From the NCBI GenBank assembly GCA_903916595.1, contig CAIWXI010000031.1, forward strand, positions 1 through 64,000: a DNA stretch of 64,000 bases. The letters run 5' to 3'. Positions 24,932 through 32,590 of this stretch are shown here, in pieces. How positions within the stretch are numbered: position 1 is the first letter of the stretch; every line of letters starts with the position of its first letter. This DNA is from an uncultured Bacteroidales bacterium (lineage in GTDB: Bacteria > Bacteroidota > Bacteroidia > Bacteroidales > FEN-979). The translations under genes and the position numbers were made by a program. The notes under the pieces were generated by a model. It saw only the letters and a program-made list of their open reading frames with translations. It had not been told where the DNA came from and ran no database searches.

Positions 24932-26398
24932 TTATTGGAGAGTTAACCATGTGTTAATATCAGGGCCTCCGTTCTGTTCTCTGATCAGACGGAATTCATT
25001 GGTATGTTTGTTGTAATTGTAATCATTGCTCCATTCTTTGTGGTTTTTCGAGATCTGTCGCAATGCATCAGCAATATAAACCACCTCCTGGTCTTTCATG
25101 GTAGGATGCAGGGAAAGTCTTACCCAGCCGGGTTTTTCTGATAAGTCACCGCTCGAGATACTGTTTGTTATTTTCTGAGACTTTTCATAGCTCACATCCA
25201 GGAGATAATGCCCGTAAGTTCCGGCGCAGGCACAACCACCCCTCACCTGTACTCCAAAACGGTCGCTCAGATAGGAGACGACCAGATTGTAATGAACAGA
25301 ATCAATATAAAATGAAATCACTCCCAGGCGGTCGGTCATGTTGTCGGCAAGTATATGCAGTCCGGGTACGGATTCCAGTTCACGGAAAGCAATTTTAAGC
25401 AATTGCTTTTCACGTTCATGGATGTTTGCAACACCCATGCGGTCTTTTAAATCCATGCTTAGCGCGGCGCGCATTGCCTGGAGAAACCCGGGGGTTCCGC
25501 CATCTTCGCGCATTTCGATATCATCGATGAACTTGTATTCTCCCCAGGGATTGGTCCAGTCGACGGTCCCACCACCGGGCTGGTCGGGAACGCGGTTATT
25601 GTAAAGTTCCGAGTTAAAAATAAGAACTCCAGACGAACCTGGTCCGCCTAGAAATTTATGCGGGGAAAAAAATATTGCATCCAGATCCTGCATCGGATCG
25701 CCCGGGTGCATGTCGATCTCATCATACGGAGCCGAGGCCGCGTAATCGATGAAGACCTTGCCCCCGTACTGATGCATCAGCGCCGCCATCTCATGCACGG
25801 GGTTTCGCACTCCGGTAACGTTGGAACAGGCCGAGAAAGAACCGATCAGGGGTTTTTCCTTACCGTACAATTTCAGCGCCTCCTCCAGGTGGTTCAGATC
25901 AAACTTAAGATCTCTGCCCGGTTTTACCACCACCACATCAGCTACCGTCTCGTACCATGAAGTATGATTGGAGTGATGTTCCATATGCGTGATGAAAACG
26001 ACAGGTTTGTCCTTGTCTTTCATGCATTTTCCGTCAGAAAGTACACCGCATTGCTTCAAACCAAGGATCCTCTGGAATTTCACAACAGCTCCCGTCATCC
26101 CATAACCGGTTGTTAATATCACATCCTTGGGCCCGGCATTGACGTGTTTTTTTATATTTTTATGTGACTGCTGATACGCTCTGGTCATCAGCTTACCGGT
26201 CTCGCTGGTCTCGGTATGCGTATTTCCTACATAAGGGCCAATCTCGTTGGTCAGGATCTTTTCGATGGGACCGTACAAACGGCCACTGGCAATCCAGTCG
26301 GCATACACCATCCGCTGAAGGCCATATGGCGTCTCATAGGTCTGGTTGTGACCTATGGTCTGATCACGAAACTGTTTAAAATAACTTTCAGGGTTCAT
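24932..26398 (-). CDS. Class V PLP enzyme, cysteine desulfurase-like
   Basis: A 488-residue protein, longer than IscS or SufS (about 400). PLP-fold signs are FITHMEHHSNHTSWYE, SACSNVTGVRNPVHE, FIDYAASAPYDEIDMH, and the PLP-Lys segment FFSPHKFLGGPGSSGVL. A Cys-rich loop RGGCACAGTYGHYLL sits where desulfurases carry the persulfide Cys. A C-terminal extension of about 60 residues is not explained. It starts the tight part of the sulfur-relay operon, 6 nt before dsrC, so it may load sulfur onto DsrC or a related carrier; this is inference. Confidence 0.87.
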   Translation of the reverse strand: MNPESYFKQFRDQTIGHNQTYETPYGLQRMVYADWIASGRLYGPIEKILTNEIGPYVGNTHTETSETGKLMTRAYQQSHKNIKKHVNAGPKDVILTTGYGMTGAVVKFQRILGLKQCGVLSDGKCMKDKDKPVVFITHMEHHSNHTSWYETVADVVVVKPGRDLKFDLNHLEEALKLYGKEKPLIGSFSACSNVTGVRNPVHEMAALMHQYGGKVFIDYAASAPYDEIDMHPGDPMQDLDAIFFSPHKFLGGPGSSGVLIFNSELYNNRVPDQPGGGTVDWTNPWGEYKFIDDIEMREDGGTPGFLQAMRAALSMDLKDRMGVANIHEREKQLLKIAFRELESVPGLHILADNMTDRLGVISFYIDSVHYNLVVSYLSDRFGVQVRGGCACAGTYGHYLLDVSYEKSQKITNSISSGDLSEKPGWVRLSLHPTMKDQEVVYIADALRQISKNHKEWSNDYNYNKHTNEFRLIREQNGGPDINTWLTLQ

Positions 26399-26413
26399 AA
26401 AATCAGCTTCTTA

Positions 26414-26755
26414 TCAGGGGCAACAACAATAATCAGCGGCTTTGCGCACTTCATGTTCTATGTAGTTGACCATAATATTAGTGATGATCGGGTCATTGCT
26501 GTATATCAGGGATATGCCTTTTTTGATCAGGAGAGCCATCAAAGAATCAGGGATTGTCTTAACGAAAACTGCAGTACAGTCGTTCAGCGTACTTAAAAAT
26601 TTTTCCGGCGAACGGGCATCATAAGCTGTTTTATTCAAGGCCAGTTCTTCTTTTACAATTTGCCCAAGTTCAATGTCCATCATCAGAAACCCACTGGCCT
26701 TTTCAAATGAGGAAGCCATCATAATGCCGTCGTTGGTAGGAATTGCTGCTTTCAT
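26414..26755 (-). CDS. NifX-like protein with C-terminal CCC motif
   Basis: A 113-residue protein of the Fe-Mo cofactor-binding/NifX fold (MKAAIPTNDGIMMASSFEKASGF, later VFVKTIPDSLMALLIKKGISLIY). It ends in YCCCP, a triple Cys that could bind metal or carry persulfide. Third member of this fold in the window, but divergent from the pair at 12986-13684. First gene of the sulfur-relay operon, 15 nt upstream of the class V enzyme and divergent from the Crp/Fnr gene. Confidence 0.8.
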   Translation of the reverse strand: MKAAIPTNDGIMMASSFEKASGFLMMDIELGQIVKEELALNKTAYDARSPEKFLSTLNDCTAVFVKTIPDSLMALLIKKGISLIYSNDPIITNIMVNYIEHEVRKAADYCCCP

Positions 26756-26822
26756 AGTGCATTCTTTTTGTCAGGCCGGCAGTTTACTTTTGCTTATAAA
26801 ATCCGGACTGGGATCATAGGGT

Positions 26823-26830
26823 CAAAATTA
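26823..26830 (-). promoter_or_regulatory. -7 promoter box (TAATTTTG)
   Basis: A TAnnTTTG match on the minus strand, 68 nt upstream of the NifX-like start, and the likely start of the sulfur-relay operon. Confidence 0.5.
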
Positions 26831-26929
26831 CCATGATCATGTGCAGTTTGAGAAGGCCGAACAGTGATATTGATTACTATATATTGTTAAGATGACCACC
26901 GACAACAATGATAGATGTCTGTAAGACAA

Positions 26930-26943
26930 GTGATGCGAATCAC
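26930..26943. promoter_or_regulatory. Crp/Fnr-type operator (GTGA-N6-TCAC)
   Basis: GTGATGCGAATCAC is a perfect GTGAT-N4-ATCAC inverted repeat between the divergent sulfur-relay operon and the Crp/Fnr gene. It lies about 65 nt upstream of the expected Crp/Fnr transcript start (imperfect -7 box CATCTTTG at 26988-26995). The rest of this 270-nt gap shows no gene. Confidence 0.55.
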
Positions 26944-27025
26944 ATAGATAAGTGACAAATGACACATGTGATAACCAAAAAAATCCTCATCTTTGGAGCA
27001 AATTGTAATTTAAAAGAATTTCACC

Positions 27026-27727
27026 ATGTTTCCCGATCCGTTGCCAATTAAAACGCCCTGCCGCGATTGCAGGGAAAAATCCTGTGCAGCAGCTGTGCTT
27101 GCCCCAGGTGAGCTTGACCAGGTGAATGAAAACAGCCGTGAAGCTGCGTTCAAGAAGGGGGATATCATCATCCATGAAGGATCACTGAACTCCAATATAA
27201 TTTATCTCCGATCGGGACTTGTCAAGGAATACGTGAGAACAAGCAGCGATAAGGAGCAGATATTGCAGATTGTTAAGAAATTTAGTTATCTGGGACTTCC
27301 CTCACTTTTCGGCGACAGGGTCAATCATTATTCTTATGCAGCTCTTGAGGATATCAAAGTATGCTATATTGACATTGCGATGTTTAAAAAGCTGATCAAG
27401 GAGAACGGCAAGTTTGCCTATGAAATACTTGTCTCGGTTTCCCGCGACAGCCTGAATAATTTTCACCGTTTTATGAGCCAGTCGCAAAAGAAAACATACG
27501 GAAAAGTTGCTGATGCGATGCTGTATTTTTCACGGATCATCTATGAGAATCTCGAATTTGAGATTCCTTTTACCAGGCAGGAATTAGCCGACCTTATCGG
27601 GATTTCGAGAGAAAGCGCAACACGGGTATTGCTTAAATTAAAAGAAGACGGCATACTGTCGGTGGAAGACAGGGTGGTTATTATAAAAGACCCGGAATTG
27701 CTGCAGCAGATAAGCAGGAACGGGTGA
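27026..27727 (+). CDS. Crp/Fnr-family regulator with FNR-like cysteines
   Basis: A 233-residue regulator: N-terminal Cys cluster CRDCREKSC (C12, C15, C20), a cyclic-nucleotide-binding-type beta barrel (KKGDIIIHEGSLNSNIIYLRSG), Cys113 in IKVCYID, a dimer helix, and a C-terminal winged helix (FTRQELADLIGISRESATRVLLKLKE). Three N-terminal Cys plus one in the barrel is the ligand set of E. coli FNR (C20, C23, C29, C122), so an O2-labile [4Fe-4S] sensor is plausible, though the spacing differs slightly. It is divergent from the DsrC operon across a GTGA-N6-TCAC palindrome, suggesting it controls that operon and itself. Confidence 0.9.
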   Translation: MFPDPLPIKTPCRDCREKSCAAAVLAPGELDQVNENSREAAFKKGDIIIHEGSLNSNIIYLRSGLVKEYVRTSSDKEQILQIVKKFSYLGLPSLFGDRVNHYSYAALEDIKVCYIDIAMFKKLIKENGKFAYEILVSVSRDSLNNFHRFMSQSQKKTYGKVADAMLYFSRIIYENLEFEIPFTRQELADLIGISRESATRVLLKLKEDGILSVEDRVVIIKDPELLQQISRNG

Positions 27728-27730
27728 AGG

Positions 27731-27890
27731 GATGTACGATGTACGATGTACGATGTACGATGTACGATGTACGATGTACGATTTACGATGTACGATTTAC
27801 GATGTACGATGTACGATGTACGATTTACGATGTACGATGTACGATGTACGATTTACGATGTACGATGTACGATGTACGATGTACGATTTA
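27731..27890. repeat. Heptanucleotide array (TACGATG/TACGATT)n
   Basis: About 23 head-to-tail copies of TACGATG, with TACGATT variants interspersed, fill the whole gap between the Crp/Fnr stop and the convergent dsrE2 stop; the dsrE2 TAA (27890 to 27888) is itself part of the array. There are no spacers. The same unit in inverted orientation forms the array at 34081-34316. Confidence 0.97.
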
Positions 27891-28388
27891 GGTGAAGATG
27901 ATTTGGGTTTGCAGGCCGCCGCAGAGTTCGTAAAAATCACCAACAGTCAGTACTGCTTTAACTCCATCCCAGAGGTCTTCCTTCTTCAGCTTGAACATAT
28001 CCATAGCCAGTTTACAGGCGAAAATCTCACCTCCACCGGCTTCTATCATTTCGAGAAATTCTGTTACAGGAGGGATGTCCAGTTTTTCCATCTGGCTTCT
28101 CATCATCGCTGATACGCCGGCTTCAACACCAGGCAGAACACCAAGCAATGTCGGGAATGGAAGTCCGCCCGGCATCCTCATCGCGGGATTACCCGTTGTA
28201 CCAGTATGCAGGCAGTTCATTGTTTTTTTTGTGATTGCATCCAGACCGAAGAAAGTAAAGAACATTTTGGTTTCAATACCTTCCATTACGGCTCCGTTGC
28301 CCATCACGAGCGCTGCGTAAACGTCTTCAATAGTCCCTTTTGCGCAGATGATGCAGACTTTCTTCAGGGGAAATTCTTCTTTTGCCAT
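27888..28388 (-). CDS. dsrE2: DsrE2-type sulfurtransferase (DsrE/DsrF/DrsH-like)
   Basis: A 166-residue protein of the DsrE/DsrF/DrsH-like family (KKVCIICAKGTIEDVYAAL, FFTFFGLDAI). C125 in EIFACKLAMDMF is at the position of the persulfide-carrying Cys; C12 and C15 form a further pair. DsrE2 proteins accept sulfane sulfur and pass it to TusA or DsrC-type carriers. No TusA is in the window, but a DsrC-like protein is the next gene upstream (33 nt). The C-terminal residues and stop codon run into the heptamer array. Confidence 0.9.
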   Translation of the reverse strand: MAKEEFPLKKVCIICAKGTIEDVYAALVMGNGAVMEGIETKMFFTFFGLDAITKKTMNCLHTGTTGNPAMRMPGGLPFPTLLGVLPGVEAGVSAMMRSQMEKLDIPPVTEFLEMIEAGGGEIFACKLAMDMFKLKKEDLWDGVKAVLTVGDFYELCGGLQTQIIFT

Positions 28389-28421
28389 GATATTTTTTTT
28401 ATTGTTGATGGAAATAAGAGG

Positions 28422-28733
28422 TTAAACGCATGAAGCCGGCTTGGGAATACCAGCGATTTTGGCTGCTTTTTTCATCGGTGCTCCGGGGAAAAGCTGATAA
28501 AATCCCTTGATGTCGATCAGACCACTGGTTCCGACCGACCTGATGGTGAGGCTTTCGCCTTTTGCATTGCGGTCGCGGAGGTAATCAAGAACCGGGTAAT
28601 GTTTTTCGGTAAGCTCGATCCCTTCTTCTTTCGCAATAGCTATTGCAACATCTTTTGTCCACTGCGAACGGTCTGTCATATACCCTTCGTCATTTACATC
28701 TACGCTGATTCCAGCTAAAATTTTCTGTGCCAT
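28422..28733 (-). CDS. TusE/DsrC-like protein with a single conserved Cys
   Basis: About 103 residues from the ATG at 28733 (MAQKILAGISVDVND); a longer frame would begin in array-like sequence. It shares the DsrC C-terminal arm (GFYQLFPGAPMKKAAKIAGIPKP, split here by family positions) and keeps only the penultimate CysA; the CysB position is Ala (KKAAKIAGIP). Single-Cys members act as TusE-type sulfur carriers and cannot form the intramolecular trisulfide. It differs strongly from the two-Cys DsrC at 24608. Co-encoded with dsrE2, DUF1641 and SQR. Confidence 0.88.
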   Translation of the reverse strand: MAQKILAGISVDVNDEGYMTDRSQWTKDVAIAIAKEEGIELTEKHYPVLDYLRDRNAKGESLTIRSVGTSGLIDIKGFYQLFPGAPMKKAAKIAGIPKPASCV

Positions 28734-28774
28734 GGTTGATAGATTTATGTTATTAATTGATGTTGGTTCTTCTG

Positions 28775-28964
28775 ATTCAGGATCCAAGATTCAGGATGCA
28801 AGATGTAATATCCTGTATCCTGAATCCTGTATCCTGCATCCTGCATCCTGCATCCTGTATCCTGCATCCTGCATCCTGTATCCTGCATCCTGCATCCTGT
28901 ATCCTGCATCCTGCATCCTGCATCCTGTATCCTGCATCCTGCATCCTGCATCCTGCATCCTGCG
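28775..28964. repeat. Heptanucleotide array (CATCCTG/TATCCTG)n with foldback edge
   Basis: About 22 tandem copies of CATCCTG and TATCCTG run from near 28810 up to the DUF1641 stop codon. The left edge (28775-28808) holds the complementary words TTCAGGAT and CAGGATG, so the transcript could fold back. The array separates the TusE-like gene from DUF1641 inside what otherwise looks like one operon. Confidence 0.95.
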
Positions 28965-29627
28965 TCATTTATTCATCGCCTGCACTAATCTCAGCGCATA
29001 CGACATCGACTGCCTCACTTCAGGTGAATTCAGTTGTTTAAATAATCCAAAGAGCGATTTATCATCAAGTTTCTCATCGAATTTCACTTCGGCGAGTGAA
29101 AGAGTCATATTATTCAAACCTTTCATTACTGAGGGGTCTGAAAGATTACGAACGATCCCGGCAATATTCTCCAGATTATTCTGCAGCCTGATCAGGTCGT
29201 CTTTTGTGAATACCTGCATCCACTTGTCTGCGAAATTACCAAGTTCGGCTATATATTCAAAATATCCTTTACGGTCGAGTTCATTCATCTTATTTACTGC
29301 ATCAAGTCCGACCTGGTGCAGTATGGGAGTGACATCCTTCATGAAATCCTTAGCGCTTTCCATCATTTCGAACATCTCATGGAAAGTGTTGATGTTTTGG
29401 AGGACTTTAATCAGCAGACAGGTCAGACCGCAATGGTCGAATTCAACCTGTGCCTTGTCGAGCATAATGGAAGTCTGCCGTACCACATCCTTCACAATAA
29501 TGCCTGCATCCTCAACCAGGTCGTCAATTTCCTCACGTTTCTGATTCTGTATGGAAACATATTCGAGGACGATGTCCATTTTCTGACGGAGCTCATTGAG
29601 CTGCTCCTGTATTTCTTTTTCAGCCAT
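28965..29627 (-). CDS. DUF1641 protein
   Basis: A 220-residue, mostly helical cytosolic protein with the DUF1641 pattern (IDDLVEDAGIIVKDVVRQTS near the middle, GLDAVNKMNELDRKGYFEY after it). DUF1641 proteins are regularly encoded beside sulfide:quinone oxidoreductases; their function is unknown. It lies 10 nt after the SQR stop on the same strand, and its stop codon abuts the heptamer array. Confidence 0.9.
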   Translation of the reverse strand: MAEKEIQEQLNELRQKMDIVLEYVSIQNQKREEIDDLVEDAGIIVKDVVRQTSIMLDKAQVEFDHCGLTCLLIKVLQNINTFHEMFEMMESAKDFMKDVTPILHQVGLDAVNKMNELDRKGYFEYIAELGNFADKWMQVFTKDDLIRLQNNLENIAGIVRNLSDPSVMKGLNNMTLSLAEVKFDEKLDDKSLFGLFKQLNSPEVRQSMSYALRLVQAMNK

Positions 29628-29637
29628 GGTTCCGGAT

Positions 29638-30867
29638 TTACATTTTTTTACCTGCCATTGTCATCTTGGAATCGATCGGCATTTCTTTTCCTTTTAACAG
29701 GATATGCCAGTAAATCCAGCGGAACATCAGTTTACCGTAATGATTGGTGCGGGTTTCCTTCAGAAGCCCGAACGGACCGATGCCCGGAAATGGGAAGGAA
29801 CCGGGGAGAGGTTCAGTATCGTAATTGAAGTCAATAAGGGCGCCTTTGCCGAAGCCCGTTTCGATGTAACAGTTCGAATGCCCGTCGAACTTGTCGGTCA
29901 GGGGTCTGTTCTCGATCGCGCACATCAGGTTTTCAGTCAACACATCAGCCTGGAAATGAACCACGGAACCGGCTTTGGATGTCGGAAAATTGCCGGCATC
30001 GCCAATCACGAAGACGTTAGTGAACTGAACCTGCTGAAGAGTGTATTTATCGGCTTTCACAAAGTCCATCTCATCGCCAAGGCCGCTGCGTCCGATCAAA
30101 GGATCACCTTTATGAACAGGAACCGTGATCAGGCAGTCAAAAGGAACTTCCCTTTCATCATACGAAACAATGGCTTTCTTGTCATTGTCTACCCTCTCCA
30201 TGTAAAAGTCAGGGACAATGTTTATGTTTTTCTGAACCAGCAGTTCTCCCAGGACTTTCGAGGCCCTTGGTTTGGTGAATGCTCCGGAAAGCGGAGTTAC
30301 ATATGTAATGTTGATGTCGTTTCTCAAACCTCTTTCAACAAAGAACGCATCGGCGAACATAACAAATTCGAGGGGAGCTACCGGGCATTTGATCGGCATG
30401 TCGGCAATATTCAGTACCAGCTCTTTGCCTTTCCAGGTCTTAAAGAAATCGGCCAGGGCCGAAGCTCCTTCGTAGGTATAAAAATCAAAGATCTGTTTGT
30501 GCCATAACGGGCCTTTCAGTCCGGGAGTCTCTTCGGGGACGGTACGAGTTCCGGTGGCAATGATCAGAAAATCGTAACGGAGGTTGGTACCGTCTTTCAA
30601 ATGGACTGAATTGTTGGGAGCATCAATGAGCTCGATCTGTTGAAAGATCATATTGACCCCGAATGGGAGGAAATTTGTTTTTGGTTTCACAACATCATGC
30701 TTTGTGTAATAACCAAAGGGCATGAACAGAAAACCAGGTTGGTAATAGTGGGTTTTGAACTGGTCAACGATGGTGATGTCCCATTCGTCGCGCTCAAGAA
30801 GTTTTCGCATTTTGTTGGCCATAATAGTACCGCCGGTACCCGCGCCAAGGATCAGTAGCTTTTTCAT
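29638..30867 (-). CDS. sqr: Sulfide:quinone oxidoreductase
   Basis: A 409-residue flavoprotein with FAD motif GAGTGGTIMANKM, the catalytic Cys segment MPIKCPVAPLEF, FVIGDAGNFPTSKAGSV, and a second active-site Cys in HSNCYIETGFGKGALI. This is the SQR type found with DUF1641 in anaerobes and archaea. It oxidises sulfide at the membrane, reducing menaquinone and making polysulfide or a persulfide. The downstream DUF1641, TusE-like and DsrE2 genes suggest the sulfane product goes to a cytosolic relay. A -7 box lies 39 nt upstream. Confidence 0.95.
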   Translation of the reverse strand: MKKLLILGAGTGGTIMANKMRKLLERDEWDITIVDQFKTHYYQPGFLFMPFGYYTKHDVVKPKTNFLPFGVNMIFQQIELIDAPNNSVHLKDGTNLRYDFLIIATGTRTVPEETPGLKGPLWHKQIFDFYTYEGASALADFFKTWKGKELVLNIADMPIKCPVAPLEFVMFADAFFVERGLRNDINITYVTPLSGAFTKPRASKVLGELLVQKNINIVPDFYMERVDNDKKAIVSYDEREVPFDCLITVPVHKGDPLIGRSGLGDEMDFVKADKYTLQQVQFTNVFVIGDAGNFPTSKAGSVVHFQADVLTENLMCAIENRPLTDKFDGHSNCYIETGFGKGALIDFNYDTEPLPGSFPFPGIGPFGLLKETRTNHYGKLMFRWIYWHILLKGKEMPIDSKMTMAGKKM

Positions 30868-30905
30868 TGTGCAAAAGAATAAGAGGGGTTCTGTGTAAAT
30901 ATATA

Positions 30906-30913
30906 CAAAGGTA
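30906..30913 (-). promoter_or_regulatory. -7 promoter box inside an AT-rich palindrome
   Basis: TACCTTTG on the minus strand lies inside ATATATAC-N4-GTATATAT, an inverted repeat with 8-bp arms (about 30902-30921). The placement would let a dimeric regulator mask the -7 box of the sqr operon; no regulator is identified. Confidence 0.6.
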
Positions 30914-31022
30914 TATATATTAATTTGGTGAGACCGGAAGGAATTACAGATACATTAAAAATTTATATTCAGACTATTTCCAAATATCGTTAATGAATTC
31001 ACAGTACCGGCAGTGGAGTGAT

Positions 31023-31069
31023 AAAAAAAAGGCATCCGGGGCATGCAGATAAACTGCACCCTGGATGCC
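31023..31069 (-). terminator. Intrinsic terminator after tatA
   Basis: A hairpin (arms starting GGCATCC and ending GGATGCC, 31031-31069) is followed on the minus strand by eight T (31030-31023). It lies 31 nt after the tatA stop and separates tatA from the sqr promoter. Confidence 0.85.
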
Positions 31070-31100
31070 ATTCAGAGAGGGGTTGGAGAATCCCCTGAAA

Positions 31101-31325
31101 TTATTTCTTTTCTTCTGCCGGGCTTGTTGCCTGTTCTTTTTTAGGATCTGATTTCAGTTCTTCTTCAATGCCTGACATGCCGTCTTTGAAACTTTTAACA
31201 CCTTTACCGATGCCTTTCATAAGTTCGGGGATCTTCGACCCACCGAAAAGCAGAAGAACGATCAGGGCGATTAACATTATTTCCTGGGTGCCCAGGCCGA
31301 ATATCAATAAAATACCTAAGGTCAT
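31101..31325 (-). CDS. tatA: Twin-arginine translocase subunit TatA/TatE
   Basis: A 74-residue protein with the usual layout: short N-terminus, one membrane helix (QEIMLIALIVLLLFGG), an amphipathic helix starting SKIPELMKGIGKGVKSFK, then a charged tail. TatA forms the pore for folded proteins such as cofactor-loaded redox enzymes. TatC is not in the window. It has its own promoter and terminator, so it is monocistronic. Confidence 0.94.
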   Translation of the reverse strand: MTLGILLIFGLGTQEIMLIALIVLLLFGGSKIPELMKGIGKGVKSFKDGMSGIEEELKSDPKKEQATSPAEEKK

Positions 31326-31344
31326 GATTTCCTGAATTTGATAA

Positions 31345-31352
31345 CAAAAGTA
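31345..31352 (-). promoter_or_regulatory. -7 promoter box (TACTTTTG)
   Basis: A TAnnTTTG match 20 nt upstream of the tatA ATG on the minus strand. Confidence 0.6.
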
Positions 31353-31384
31353 AGCAAAGGAATGGATTGTTGTACATTTTATTT

Positions 31385-32590
31385 TTATAAAAACAGGCAG
31401 GCATCGCCATAACTAAGAAAACGGTAAGCATTTGCCAGAGCATGTGCATACGCATTTTTCCATCCCTCCCCTGCAAGGGCTGCAATCAGCAATAGCAGGG
31501 TACTTTTAGGCATATGGAAGTTGGTGATGAGTGAACTGACGATCCTGAATTGATATCCGGGCATAATGATAAGGCTGGTGCTTCCCTGGCATTCATTGAG
31601 GTTTTTACGTTCCAGGTATCTGATCAGTGCATCAAGCGATTCCCCGGGTGACGGAAGAACGTGATCCGGCAGTTCATAAGGTTCCCATTGATTTACCTGC
31701 ATCAGTTCTGTCTGCGGATCAGCGATTACCCTGGCTCCCAGCCAGTAGAGGCTTTCAAGTGTCCTTGCCGAAGTCGTTCCAACAGCGATTACGGGTTTTT
31801 CCAGCGAACTCCTTAAGGTGATCAGGCTTGAACGTTTTACAACGAAATGCTCACTATGCATAACATGCTGGCGGATGTCGGGTACACTTACCGGCTTGAA
31901 TGTTCCCAGTCCCACGTGCAATGTTACGGTCTCTTCACGACAATCGCGTCTGCGGAGTCGTTCCAGGATATCCTCGGTGAAATGCAAACCCGCCGTGGGG
32001 GCGGCAACAGATCCTTCATGCCGGGCATATACAGTCTGGTAGCGCCGGGCATCTTCATCATCAGACTCCCTTATAATATACGGTGGTAGAGGAACCTGTC
32101 CTGCTGCCGTAAGAATATCGGAAAAGGAAAGGGAATCAGGATCCCAGCTGAACTCAATTTCGAAACAACCATCAGCTGTGCTGGCTTTTCTTTCTGCTTT
32201 CAGCCAGCTTCCCTGATTATCCAGGGCTTTAAACAGGACTTCGTTTTTCCATTTTTTTGAATTGCCTACCAGGCAGTTCCAGCGGCAGGCAGACTGCTGC
32301 TGAAAAGCCAGCTGGAGGTCGGTCGTAGGTGCTATCGGCTCAAGACAGAAGATCTCTATAGCCCCGCCGGTAGATTTTGAGAACATAAGCCTTGCCCTTA
32401 CTACTTTGGTATCGTTAAATACGAGCAGGCTACCTTCAGGGATTATCTTGTCGATATCAGAGAAATGTTCATCAGTGATCTGACCCTCCCGGTACACCAG
32501 CAGGAGTGACGCATCCCGCTCCCCGAGAGGCCTTTGGGCGATGCGATCCGCAGGCAAATCATAATTGTAATCCGCAATATTAACGATCAC
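31385..32590 (-). CDS. queA: S-adenosylmethionine:tRNA ribosyltransferase-isomerase
   Basis: A 401-residue QueA protein (LPADRIAQRPLGERDASLLLV, VFNDTKVVRARLM, HEGSVAAPTAGLHFTED, LHVGLGTFKPV). It adds the epoxycyclopentane ring from SAM onto preQ1-tRNA in queuosine synthesis. It overlaps the upstream porin-like gene by 4 nt. Longer than E. coli QueA (356 residues) through inserts typical of Bacteroidota members. Confidence 0.95.
   Translation of the reverse strand: MIVNIADYNYDLPADRIAQRPLGERDASLLLVYREGQITDEHFSDIDKIIPEGSLLVFNDTKVVRARLMFSKSTGGAIEIFCLEPIAPTTDLQLAFQQQSACRWNCLVGNSKKWKNEVLFKALDNQGSWLKAERKASTADGCFEIEFSWDPDSLSFSDILTAAGQVPLPPYIIRESDDEDARRYQTVYARHEGSVAAPTAGLHFTEDILERLRRRDCREETVTLHVGLGTFKPVSVPDIRQHVMHSEHFVVKRSSLITLRSSLEKPVIAVGTTSARTLESLYWLGARVIADPQTELMQVNQWEPYELPDHVLPSPGESLDALIRYLERKNLNECQGSTSLIIMPGYQFRIVSSLITNFHMPKSTLLLLIAALAGEGWKNAYAHALANAYRFLSYGDACLFL

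Noticed and set aside
27732-28112. Long plus-strand frame encoding MYDVRCT repeats, and similar frames over 28732-29544 and 33983-34346
   Set aside because: The 7-nt arrays are open in all frames because 21 nt equal seven codons; the heptapeptide repeats are by-products of the arrays, not genes.
21508-30867. dissimilatory sulfite reductase DsrAB
   Set aside because: Looked for because of DsrC and the MK-like genes; no sulfite reductase siroheme motifs occur in any gene of the window.
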